A DNA stretch of 8,964 nt from Anaerolineales bacterium. Its GTDB lineage: Bacteria; Chloroflexota; Anaerolineae; Anaerolineales; UBA11858. The first letter of the stretch is position 1. Each line of letters begins with the position of its first letter. Under the pieces are notes generated by a model that saw only the letters and a list, made by a program, of their open reading frames with translations, searched no databases and was not told the origin of the DNA. The position numbers and the translations under genes were made by a program. This document shows positions 1-6,035 of the stretch, in pieces. The stretch covers positions 1-8,964 of the forward strand of contig WFTY01000330.1 of the NCBI GenBank assembly GCA_015485245.1, read 5' to 3'.

Positions 1-678
1 GGGCAGGATTCCGCTGCGGTGGACCTCCACCACCTGGCGCGCGCTTTCGGGATCGAGGCCATCCAGCCCGGTGATAAAGTCCTCCGTCCAGACATCCCCC
101 AGATACCGTTGACCAAGGAAGCGCAGCCCGGCGGCCCGGAAAACCGCGGCCAGGTCGTCGGCGGGGATCTCTTTGCCAAAAGGCCAGTTTCCTGCCGCCG
201 AGTGCCGCACCCGCCACAACCAGTACCAGTAATTGCGCCGGTTGGGGAGCAAGGCGAGAACGTAGCGGCGGCTACGTCCGGCCATACCGCGCAGCAAAGC
301 AATCTGCTCATCGGGGTTGTAATGCTCCAGCACCCCGGCGTTAAAGACCAGGTCGTAGCGCGGCTGGCCAGGGGTAAAAACATCTTCAAGGAGGAATTCG
401 GCCGGCAAACCAGCCTGCTCAAAGCGGCGGCGCGCCTGTTTCAACGCGTTCTCGGCGAAATCAAGCAACGTCACCCGGTAACGACCGGTAGTCGCCAACG
501 CCAGACTTTGCTCGCCCGCGCCGCAACCGGCTTCAAGGACGCGCCCGCCTTCGGGGAGCATAGAGTCCACCAGGGCAACAAATTCAGCGTGGAACTGGCG
601 CGCCGTCTCGCTCTCGACGACATCCTGCGCCGAGGCGTAGTAGCGTTCCCATTTGAGGCGTTCGGTCTCGCGGGACAA
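1..678 (-). CDS. Class I SAM-dependent methyltransferase, C-terminus beyond the window
   Basis: About 226 residues are visible and the frame is still open at the left edge. The SAM-binding motif I reads VLEAGCGAGEQS (GCGAG at residues 51-55). The acidic end of strand beta2 is LLDF (Asp73). A typical post-motif segment, FNAGVLEHY, ends at about residue 120. Together these support a Rossmann-fold methyltransferase that probably acts in the cytoplasm on a sugar or lipid-linked intermediate; the substrate cannot be read from the sequence. An in-frame TAG lies at 702-700, and the first plausible start after it is TTG at 678. No clear Shine-Dalgarno site precedes it, so the start is uncertain. The gene lies downstream of two GT2 genes, separated by about 160 bp of repeats, which fits glycan O-methylation. 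The family call is firm and the role is inferred. Confidence 0.85.
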   Translation of the reverse strand, partial: MSRETERLKWERYYASAQDVVESETARQFHAEFVALVDSMLPEGGRVLEAGCGAGEQSLALATTGRYRVTLLDFAENALKQARRRFEQAGLPAEFLLEDVFTPGQPRYDLVFNAGVLEHYNPDEQIALLRGMAGRSRRYVLALLPNRRNYWYWLWRVRHSAAGNWPFGKEIPADDLAAVFRAAGLRFLGQRYLGDVWTEDFITGLDGLDPESARQVVEVHRSGILP

Positions 679-707
679 TGTTGCTGTGATACAGAGTCTC
701 TAAATTT

Positions 708-781
708 ACCGCAGAGTTCGCGGAGAACGCGGAGACAAACCATTACACAAAAAACTCTGCGCTCTTTGCGCTCTCCGCGGT
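708..781. repeat. Inverted pair of 9-bp tandem repeats
   Basis: Three 9-bp units on the left (accgcagag, ttcgcggag, aacgcggag; 708-734) face three on the right at 755-781. Reverse-complemented, the right units read accgcggag, agcgcaaag and agcgcagag. A 20-nt AT-rich spacer separates the arms. The transcript could fold into a long imperfect stem. It sits between the GT2 gene and the methyltransferase gene and carries no coding sequence that I can support. Confidence 0.75.
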
Positions 782-799
782 TAATGCCGCCGGATGGCT

Positions 800-834
800 C
801 AGGTGACAGTCACTTTGGAAGTGACTGTCACCTG
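800..834. repeat. Perfect 16-bp stem-loop after the GT2 stop codon
   Basis: The 16-bp arm at 800-815 (caggtgacagtcactt) is perfectly complementary to 819-834, with a 3-nt loop (tgg). It begins four bases past the stop codon of the GT2 gene at 839. There is no T-run on the minus-strand side, so it is not a canonical intrinsic terminator. A 3'-end stabilising hairpin or a mobile REP-like palindrome is more likely. The GT2 stop itself lies in an aggtgac word that also occurs in the hairpin arm. Confidence 0.8.
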
Positions 835-838
835 CACG

Positions 839-1645
839 TCACCTGGCTTTCGCGGCCAATCTGCGTCTCTTCCACCGAATCAGCGGGGCGAGCAGGCGGC
901 GGGCGTAGTAGCGAAGGTAAATCCAGGCAAATATCCCGCCCCCGTCGCGGCGATGGATGCGCAGCATCTCCGGCCAGCAGCGCTCATCAGCGGCGATGGT
1001 CTTGGCATCGTCATGCAGGCGGAAGTTGGCCCACACATGGCCGGGGAAATAACGAATCTCGGTAATGCGCGCCAGCCGCACCCACAGGTCATAATCCATG
1101 GCAAAATAAAACGTTGGGTCTAACGGCCCCACCCGATGCCAGAGCTCTGCCCGCCAGAAGGCCGCCTGCTGCGGAATATACACCCCGCCGCGGCGCAGAC
1201 GGCGATAACTGGTTTGTTGGGCGTTAAAGCGGCCGATCACTCGCCCTTCGGCGTCAATGAAATTCGCATCGCCATACACCAGGCCAACCTCAGGGTGCGC
1301 CTGCAAATAAGCCACCGCCTCGGCGACCGCTCCAGGGTTATAGGTGTCGTCCGAGTTCAGCCAGGCGAAAACTTCCCCCCGGGCGCGGGCAAAACCCTTG
1401 TTAATGGCATCCGTCTGTCCGCGGTCGGGTTCGGAAACCCACCAGGCCAACCTATCGGCGTACTTCTGGATGATCTCCACGCTGCCATCCGTCGAGCCGC
1501 CATCCACGATGGCGTACTCGATGCGCGGGTAATCCTGCGCCAGCACCGAGCGGATGGTCGCTTCCAGATAGCGCGCCTGGTTGTACGAGGGCGTGACGAT
1601 GGAAACAAGGGGAAAATCCTTTTGCGCGCGCGCCATGGGCGTCAT
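839..1645 (-). CDS. Family 2 glycosyltransferase (GT2), GT-A fold
   Basis: This is a 268-residue inverting glycosyltransferase that would transfer a sugar from a nucleotide-sugar donor at the cytoplasmic side of the membrane. The nucleotide-binding start VSIVTPSYNQ is at about residues 14-23. IVDGGSTDGS is at 47-55, and the metal-binding NSDD is at 97-100. MDYDLWVRLA, in the C-terminal half, is typical of the acceptor/catalytic-base region. The basic, aromatic tail (IYLRYYARRLLAPLIRW) may attach to the membrane. Its ATG overlaps the TGA of the preceding GT2 gene by 4 bp (ATGA), with a GGAGAGG-like ribosome site just upstream, so the two are probably translationally coupled. An ATG three codons further on is an alternative start. 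Its first ~100 residues are about 84% identical to the neighbouring GT2. The sugar specificity is unknown. Confidence 0.93.
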   Translation of the reverse strand: MTPMARAQKDFPLVSIVTPSYNQARYLEATIRSVLAQDYPRIEYAIVDGGSTDGSVEIIQKYADRLAWWVSEPDRGQTDAINKGFARARGEVFAWLNSDDTYNPGAVAEAVAYLQAHPEVGLVYGDANFIDAEGRVIGRFNAQQTSYRRLRRGGVYIPQQAAFWRAELWHRVGPLDPTFYFAMDYDLWVRLARITEIRYFPGHVWANFRLHDDAKTIAADERCWPEMLRIHRRDGGGIFAWIYLRYYARRLLAPLIRWKRRRLAAKAR

Positions 1646-2568
1646 TCACCTCTCCGCGTGACACGGCGATACCACCGCCCCACCGCGCCCAATCCAAACG
1701 TCCCCGCCAGGGCGTAGAGCACCCGCTTCCAATCCTCCAGCACCACGATAGGGGAAAACCCAAAAGCGCGGGCATACGCCCGCACCCCGGCGCCATAGCG
1801 CCCGGCCTCGACCTGATAGTAAGCATCCAGCCGGTGCGCTCCGGCTAAGATGTCGCGGCGGTGAGCGACGAAAGCATCCCGCAGAGCAGGTTCGTCCTGC
1901 ATCCAGTTTACCAGGCGAAAGGCTTCCTCGCCAAAACGCTCCGCCTGGGCAAGGTTCTTGGCTGCGGCGTGATAGCGGGCGCGCGCCAGCGTGCGCGGCA
2001 GATAACGCAGCGGCCAGCACGCCGCAATCCGCAGCCAGAGATGATGATCGAGCAGAAAGTGGAAGTTCGTATCCAGTTCCCCAGCGGATTCCAGCGCCTC
2101 CCGCCGCATAAACACTCCCGGTTGACTGATGATGCGAAAAGTCATCAGATCGCAGAGCGCATAAGGCGCAAAGGTCTGGCGGTAAATCGGCCGGCCTGTT
2201 TCATCCACCGAAAGCACATCACCATACAGTAGTCCGGCGTCGGGCGCGCTCCGCAAGGCGTCCACCGCAGCAGCGACCGCTCCGGGGGCATAGACATCAT
2301 CCGAATTCAGCCAGGCGAGGATCTCTCCACGAGCGCGGGCAAAACCCTTGTTGATTGCCTCCGCCTGCCCCGCATCCGGCTCGGAGACCCACCAGGCTAA
2401 TTGGTCAGCGTATTTCTCGATGACCTCCACGCTGCCATCCGTTGAGCCGCCATCGACAACGATGTACTCGATGTTGGAGTAATCTTGCTCCAGCACCGAG
2501 CGAATAGTCGCTTCCAGATAACGTGCCTGGTTGTACGAGGGGGTAATGATGGAGACAAGAGGAAGCAT
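1642..2568 (-). CDS. Family 2 glycosyltransferase (GT2), paralogue of its neighbour
   Basis: This is a 308-residue GT2 enzyme. VSIITPSYNQ lies at residues 5-14, VVDGGSTDGS at 37-46 and the metal-binding NSDD at 88-91. The acceptor-side motif reads LDHHLWLRIA where the neighbour has MDYDLWVRLA, so the two may use different acceptors. The C-terminal ~80 residues (ending VGRWYRRVTRRGE) are specific to this copy. The start lies 4 bp after the stop of the PMT-type gene and the stop overlaps the start of the next GT2, so the three form one tight transcription unit. No strong ribosome site precedes the ATG, which suggests coupled translation. The first ~90 residues almost duplicate those of the downstream GT2, while the rest is only distantly similar. 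It probably adds a consecutive sugar in the same glycan (inference). Confidence 0.93.
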   Translation of the reverse strand: MLPLVSIITPSYNQARYLEATIRSVLEQDYSNIEYIVVDGGSTDGSVEVIEKYADQLAWWVSEPDAGQAEAINKGFARARGEILAWLNSDDVYAPGAVAAAVDALRSAPDAGLLYGDVLSVDETGRPIYRQTFAPYALCDLMTFRIISQPGVFMRREALESAGELDTNFHFLLDHHLWLRIAACWPLRYLPRTLARARYHAAAKNLAQAERFGEEAFRLVNWMQDEPALRDAFVAHRRDILAGAHRLDAYYQVEAGRYGAGVRAYARAFGFSPIVVLEDWKRVLYALAGTFGLGAVGRWYRRVTRRGE

Positions 2569-2572
2569 AGGC

Positions 2573-4081
2573 TCAAGGGTTTGGGTGCTGCAGGTCGAAA
2601 ATCAGGTAGCCGTCGCCCTCGGCGATCACCGGAAAATTATCGTACAAATACGCCTTCAACGCAGGATCATCAGCCAGCACATCGAGGCGGGTGACGACAA
2701 AGTAATCAAATTGAGCAATGGATTCAAACGCCCGCTGCATCACGGCTGCTTTATCCTCCCCAGCCAGGGCGCGCAAGTTGAGGTCATCCGGCGTCAGCCA
2801 GGGCTGATTGGGCGTCCAGCCGAAATACGAGAGCGGAAAACCGTAATTCTGGGCCAACGAGAGCACCCGCGCCCCGGAGGGGATCTGTTCCCCCAGGCTC
2901 TCCCAATAAACCGCTTCGCCGCGGTAATCCCGGCGCGCCAGGTTGACGCGCACATCCCAAGCTTTGAACATCGCCCCGCCAAAGAGCAGCGTAACCACCA
3001 GCCAGCGCGTCCATGCTCCCGGCTGAAGGCGCGCCAACAAGGCCTCAGCGGCGACTCCCAGGCCAATCGCGACCATCAAGATCAGCGGCAACTGATAGTA
3101 ATCGTGGGTCAGCGTGTGGTAAGGGAAGGTCAGGCTATACGCCGCGTACCCCAGCCACAGGCCAAGCAACATCCCGCGAACCTCACGCCGCTTCGTCAGG
3201 CCGAGGGCCAGCAAGGCAGCCAGCAAGGCGCCAAAACCGGCCAGGTTGGTCGCCATCTCTTGCCAGCGGATATAAAAAGCCGGGTCGCGCCACAACTCAG
3301 GGAAAAAGCGGTAATTCAACTGCCGCTGCAAAAACCCGGCGATCCACAGCCCATAGACATAGAACATCGCCACCGGCAGCAGGCTCAAAACGCCAAGCGC
3401 CCACACCTGGCGGTCGCGCAGCGCTTTGCGCAACCCATCGCCCGCCAGAATCATGCCAACCAGCGCACCGCCGAGGAAGAAAACGGCCACGCTCTTGACA
3501 TAGATCGCCAGTCCAACCAACAACCCCGCCAGCAACGCCGCTTGCAAAGTGCGCAACCGTCGCCAGCGCACCGTCGCCCACAGCGCCCAGGCAATCAGGC
3601 AAACCATCAAGGGGTCAGGTTGAAAGGTGCGCGAGGCGTAGATGGCATAGGGTACAAAGAGCAGGTAAAACATCGCTACCACCCCGCCATCGGGCGCGCC
3701 CAGTTCGCGGCTCAACAGCAACACCGCCAGGCCAGCAGCCACCCAAAAGATAGCCGAAAGCAGCCGCGGAATCCACAGATGCTCCCCTCCCACCAGGCGA
3801 TACCCCCAGGCTGCCAGGCGCTCCATCACCTGCGGCTCAATGATCGGTTCCTGCCGCCAGGATGCCAGCGCGGCGGCGCGGCGCTCCGGAGGGACATTGT
3901 CTAACGTCTCGTAGTACATTCCGCGGGCGACAATGGCCGCGTGCAACTGCCGGGTGGGATGAAAATCCAACGGCAGATCGGTGATATCGTAAGCGCGGAT
4001 GCCCAGGCCCAGTAACAGACCAAGCGTCACCAGCGCGAGATACCAGCGGGGGGAGAAGAAGCGAAGTTTGCTCGGGTTCAT
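2573..4081 (-). CDS. PMT/ArnT-like integral membrane glycosyltransferase (GT-C fold)
   Basis: This is a 502-residue polytopic protein with about ten hydrophobic spans (roughly residues 14-29, 106-124, 133-149, 180-213, 227-247, 280-295, 303-320, 330-348, 359-373). The first outer loop has LDFHPTRQ, with Asp39 as the expected catalytic acid of PMT-type enzymes. FQPDPL (Asp156) and THDYYQLPL (325-333) are further family signatures. Such enzymes use polyprenyl-phosphate sugars as donors and act on the outer face of the membrane. The soluble C-terminal region starts near residue 375. I chose ATG 4081. An in-frame ATG 24 codons upstream would translate the repeat element in the spacer (TGHKSPNHPVTRLP), which is not believable protein. 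It leads directly into the two GT2 genes. The acceptor is unknown. Confidence 0.88.
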   Translation of the reverse strand: MNPSKLRFFSPRWYLALVTLGLLLGLGIRAYDITDLPLDFHPTRQLHAAIVARGMYYETLDNVPPERRAAALASWRQEPIIEPQVMERLAAWGYRLVGGEHLWIPRLLSAIFWVAAGLAVLLLSRELGAPDGGVVAMFYLLFVPYAIYASRTFQPDPLMVCLIAWALWATVRWRRLRTLQAALLAGLLVGLAIYVKSVAVFFLGGALVGMILAGDGLRKALRDRQVWALGVLSLLPVAMFYVYGLWIAGFLQRQLNYRFFPELWRDPAFYIRWQEMATNLAGFGALLAALLALGLTKRREVRGMLLGLWLGYAAYSLTFPYHTLTHDYYQLPLILMVAIGLGVAAEALLARLQPGAWTRWLVVTLLFGGAMFKAWDVRVNLARRDYRGEAVYWESLGEQIPSGARVLSLAQNYGFPLSYFGWTPNQPWLTPDDLNLRALAGEDKAAVMQRAFESIAQFDYFVVTRLDVLADDPALKAYLYDNFPVIAEGDGYLIFDLQHPNP

Positions 4082-4108
4082 GTTTGCAAGGGCGTTGAGT
4101 GGGAGATC

Positions 4109-4184
4109 AGGTAACCGGGTAACTGGGTGATTGGGTGACTTGTGACCTGTCACCCAGACACCTTGCTATCTTGTATCCTATCAC
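4109..4184. repeat. 8-bp tandem repeat element with inverted arms
   Basis: Five consecutive octamers (aggtaacc, gggtaact, gggtgatt, gggtgact, tgtgacct; 4109-4148) are followed by degenerate units of opposite orientation up to about 4184. The centre can fold as tgggtgac (4132-4139) paired with gtcaccca (4149-4156) around a 9-nt loop. The right arm runs into the DUF115 gene and encodes its last residues and its TGA stop. The 27 bp between the element and the PMT-type ATG (4082-4108) show nothing I recognise. Confidence 0.8.
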
Positions 4185-4998
4185 CAAACAACGAATCATA
4201 CCCAACCTTCGGAAAAACCTGTAACTTCCCCCCAATGGTGGCATCCACCACGCGGCGGCCGGCGCGCTCGTACACCCGTCGTGCCATCCAATACGCCCGC
4301 TCTGAGGCATCCAGATCGGGCAACTGCCAGCGAAAACCCGGGCCGAAATATCGCGGGTCGAAGTGGTTGGGATCATCCCCCTCGGAGACCACGGTCGTGT
4401 TGGCCTCTCCCTTACTGGTGAAGCTATGGTCCACGCCGATGAGGATGACCTCCTCGAAGCCCATGTGGAAGGCCAGTTGCAGGCAGACGTAGGTCACCGT
4501 GGCGCCTTCCCACAGGCGAAAGCGGGCGTCGCGGGCGAAGGTGGGGGCGTCGTAAGTGGTATACAAGTAAATGGGTAATTGGGCATTGGGTAACGTGGCA
4601 GGAAAGAAGCGACGGGCGCGCCAGGAGAAAAAGCGGGGCATATCCAGGTCGAGGAAATCATCCACACACTGCTCGATCACCAGGTCGTTGACCGAAACCA
4701 GGAACGATGTCTGGAATCCCCACCTCTCGAAGGCCAGGTAGACGCGGTTCATACCGAAGGTAAACTCGTCCCGCAGTTTGCTCACGTCCGTGCGGCGCAG
4801 GCTGGGCCCGTTGCCAATGACAAAGCAGCGTTCGCCGCGGTATCTGTCCTTCAGCGCGGACAATTGACGGATGCTCTCCCGCCGCCAGGGATGCAGGTAC
4901 GCGCCCGGCAGTTCGGGGAGGTGCCGGGCGAGGGCGTAGGCAGAGCGAGCGGGGTTCAACAGCGGGGAAGGGATCAAGCGCTTGAAAGTTGATTTCAT
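4150..4998 (-). CDS. DUF115 (MptE-like) protein, probable GT42-like CMP-sugar transferase
   Basis: This is a 282-residue soluble protein. A Rossmann-like strand with CFVIGNGPSL (58-67) is followed by MNRVY (Asn84) and VSVND (Asn104). The second half has VILIGVDHSF (184-193), NHFDPRYFG (211-219) and a typical DUF115 ending, VVDATIGGKLQVF (250-262). The automatic family name refers to archaeal 6-hydroxymethylpterin diphosphokinase, but nothing nearby is pterin-related. The three asparagines match, in motif and spacing, the CMP-binding Asn9/Asn31/Asn51 of CstII sialyltransferase (from memory). DUF115 is also the core of Maf flagellin nonulosonate transferases. With a cytidylyltransferase nearby, a CMP-sugar-dependent transferase is the better guess. 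I chose ATG 4998, because the upstream in-frame ATG would translate spacer repeats. There is no clear ribosome site. Residues ~132-145 and the last ~10 are encoded by repeat-like DNA. Confidence 0.85.
   Translation of the reverse strand: MKSTFKRLIPSPLLNPARSAYALARHLPELPGAYLHPWRRESIRQLSALKDRYRGERCFVIGNGPSLRRTDVSKLRDEFTFGMNRVYLAFERWGFQTSFLVSVNDLVIEQCVDDFLDLDMPRFFSWRARRFFPATLPNAQLPIYLYTTYDAPTFARDARFRLWEGATVTYVCLQLAFHMGFEEVILIGVDHSFTSKGEANTTVVSEGDDPNHFDPRYFGPGFRWQLPDLDASERAYWMARRVYERAGRRVVDATIGGKLQVFPKVGYDSLFGDRIQDSKVSG
4565..4604. repeat. Octamer-repeat patch inside the DUF115 coding region
   Basis: The words gggtaatt (4573-4580), gggcatt (4581-4587) and gggtaacg (4588-4595) follow each other in the same pattern as the intergenic octamer elements. 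The 11-mer gggtaattggg also occurs exactly at 8605-8615. On the minus strand it is read in frame as PATLPNAQLPIYLYT (residues 133-147), without a stop, because the stop-free orientation faces the reading direction. Confidence 0.6.
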
Positions 4999-4999
4999 G

Positions 5000-5055
5000 G
5001 CTACTGGGTTACCGGATAACTGGGCGACTTGTCGCCCAATCACATTATCGCCTTA
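5000..5055. repeat. 8-bp tandem repeat element filling the SDR-DUF115 junction
   Basis: Seven octamers tile 5000-5055 without a gap: gctactgg, gttaccgg, ataactgg and gcgacttg, then tcgcccaa, tcacatta and tcgcctta. The orientation changes in the middle, giving the perfect stem tgggcgac/gtcgccca (5021-5028 with 5031-5038, loop tt). The last unit contains the TAA stop of the SDR gene, and the first begins two bases from the DUF115 ATG, so the whole spacer is repeat. No T-run follows the stem, so a standard terminator is unlikely. Confidence 0.78.
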
Positions 5056-5829
5056 CTCCGTACTGAGCCGCGCCGTGGCGCCGCCATCCACCACCAGAGC
5101 CTGTCCGGTCATAAAGGAGGATTGTTCGCCATCGGCCAGGAAGTAAATCGCCGCGGCGATCTCCTCGGGGCGGCCAACGCGTCCATTGACGGTCTTGCGC
5201 GCCAGGTTCTCCAACCGCTGGTGAATGTCACCATCCCCCACATGACCGCGACCCAGGCCGGCGCGCAGCATGGGCGTATCCACCGCTCCGGGCAACACCG
5301 CGTTGACACGGATTTCATCGACAGCGAACTCAATCGCCATCGCGCGCGTCAGCGCCAACAATCCACCTTTACTGGCAGCGTAAGCCGCAATGTTCGCCGA
5401 GGTTTGAATGGCGTGTACCGAGGAAACATTGACCACCGCTCCGCCGCCCTCCGCCTTAAGCAGCGGGTGCGCCAGCTTGACGCCCAGAAAAACCGAACGC
5501 AGGTTAGCCGCCATAATCGCGTCCCACTCTTCAACGGTGGTCTTCAACAATGGTTTAGCAATCTGCATGGCCGCGTTGTTGACCAGCGCGTCCAGGCCGG
5601 GCGCGAAAGCGCTGACGCGCTCAAAAAGGGCCTCCAACACCTCGGGGCGGGAAACATCCGCCTGAATGAACAAACCCTCCGCAGGAAAGTCACCTCCAAA
5701 CGGCTGTCGATCCACCCCAACCACGCGCCAGCCACGGGAGGCGAACCTTTCCACCGTCGCGCGGCCGATTCCCCCTGCCGCGCCGGTGATCAAAACACAT
5801 CGCTTCTTTCGGGTCGTTTCTGCCGTCAT
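5053..5829 (-). CDS. Short-chain dehydrogenase/reductase (classical SDR), NAD-type
   Basis: This 258-residue protein has the usual length of a classical SDR oxidoreductase. The glycine-rich TGAAGGIG is at residues 15-22, NNAA at 84-87, Asn109, Ser137 (NVSS) and YAASK (Tyr150, Lys154), so the full Asn-Ser-Tyr-Lys tetrad is present. Asp40 at the end of beta2 (VVGVD) indicates a preference for NAD(H) over NADP(H). The C-terminal FMTGQALVVDGG is standard. The substrate is unknown. By context it may act on a sugar or keto intermediate of the CMP-sugar pathway, like PtmA, which accompanies the cytidylyltransferase PtmB in the Campylobacter legionaminate pathway (inference). I chose ATG 5829, where a GAGAG-rich ribosome site precedes it; the upstream in-frame extension covers the promoter region. 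It is divergent from mgtE, and its stop lies inside a repeat octamer. Confidence 0.93.
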   Translation of the reverse strand: MTAETTRKKRCVLITGAAGGIGRATVERFASRGWRVVGVDRQPFGGDFPAEGLFIQADVSRPEVLEALFERVSAFAPGLDALVNNAAMQIAKPLLKTTVEEWDAIMAANLRSVFLGVKLAHPLLKAEGGGAVVNVSSVHAIQTSANIAAYAASKGGLLALTRAMAIEFAVDEIRVNAVLPGAVDTPMLRAGLGRGHVGDGDIHQRLENLARKTVNGRVGRPEEIAAAIYFLADGEQSSFMTGQALVVDGGATARLSTE

Positions 5830-5854
5830 CGCTCTCACTCTCTCAAGAATGTGA

Positions 5855-5862
5855 ATTATAAT
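5855..5862. promoter_or_regulatory. Palindromic -10 box (ATTATAAT) for divergent SDR and mgtE transcription
   Basis: The self-complementary attataat gives a perfect TATAAT on the minus strand (5860-5855, towards the SDR gene) and on the plus strand (5857-5862, towards mgtE). It is the most AT-rich spot in the 214-bp divergent spacer. The -35 regions are weak on both sides (about 3 of 6 matches at 5834-5839 for the plus strand). Plus-strand initiation here would give an mgtE leader of roughly 175 nt. Confidence 0.45.
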
Positions 5863-5919
5863 AAGCGCACTTAACTGTCTGACCGTGCCGGTAGCCTTTC
5901 GCTTTTGACAACACAACGC

Positions 5920-5970
5920 ATGAACGACGATCCGTATCCTGGTTCCAGACCCAAACGACCAAACCGCTGA
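5920..5970 (+). CDS. Possible 16-codon leader peptide upstream of mgtE
   Basis: This short ORF reads MNDDPYPGSRPKRPNR and ends in TGA 73 bp before the mgtE ATG. Its acidic, proline-rich start and basic end resemble the Salmonella MgtL leader ([17 protein letters not shown], from memory). MgtL senses low Mg2+ through ribosome instability on Asp/Glu/Pro codons and controls mgtA. Its stop lies at the 5' foot of a predicted hairpin. Against it: there is no clear Shine-Dalgarno site, ORFs of this length are common by chance, and the MgtL mechanism is described for enterobacteria and a different transporter family. This is speculative. Confidence 0.3.
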   Translation: MNDDPYPGSRPKRPNR

Positions 5971-6015
5971 CCCCTCTCACCGCGTCTCCTGCGGACGGAT
6001 GAGGAAGTGGGGTTA
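5968..6015 (+). promoter_or_regulatory. Predicted hairpin in the mgtE leader
   Basis: Three stem segments nest here: tgacccc (5968-5974) with ggggtta (6009-6015), one G-T pair included; ctca (5976-5979) with tgag (6000-6003); and ccgc (5980-5983) with gcgg (5991-5994). The 5' foot is the stop codon of the 16-codon ORF, and the 3' foot ends 15 nt before the mgtE ribosome site. No T-run follows. I could not match it to the M-box riboswitch consensus. Confidence 0.35.
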
Positions 6016-6030
6016 CGCATCATCCAAACA

Positions 6031-6035
6031 GGAGG
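6031..6035 (+). promoter_or_regulatory. Ribosome binding site that sets the mgtE start
   Basis: GGAGG lies 8 nt before ATG 6044, ideal spacing. The alternative in-frame ATG at 5999 has no comparable site and would lie inside the leader hairpin. The start at 6044 is therefore preferred. Confidence 0.8.

Noticed and set aside
19..1065. Long plus-strand open frame (348 codons) opposite the methyltransferase and GT2 genes
   Set aside because: The minus strand gives clear methyltransferase and GT2 motifs. The plus frame has no recognisable domain, crosses the repeat spacer and is rich in Arg/Pro/Gln, as expected of an antisense shadow in GC-rich DNA.
2531..3904. Plus-strand open frame of 457 codons
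   Set aside because: It lies opposite the PMT-type gene. The product is hydrophilic, rich in Gln/Arg/His and without motifs, which is typical of the reverse reading of a hydrophobic membrane protein.
5000..5055. CRISPR array in the tandem-repeat spacers
   Set aside because: The units are 8-9 bp, contiguous and degenerate, with no unique spacers between conserved direct repeats and no cas genes.
5029..5874. Plus-strand open frame of 281 codons opposite the SDR gene
   Set aside because: The SDR frame has the complete cofactor and catalytic motifs. The plus frame starts in a repeat element and has none.
5905..5910. Perfect TTGACA as the -35 box of an mgtE promoter
   Set aside because: No acceptable -10 hexamer lies 16-18 bp downstream (best about 3 of 6). 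The TATCCT at 5935 is 24 bp away.
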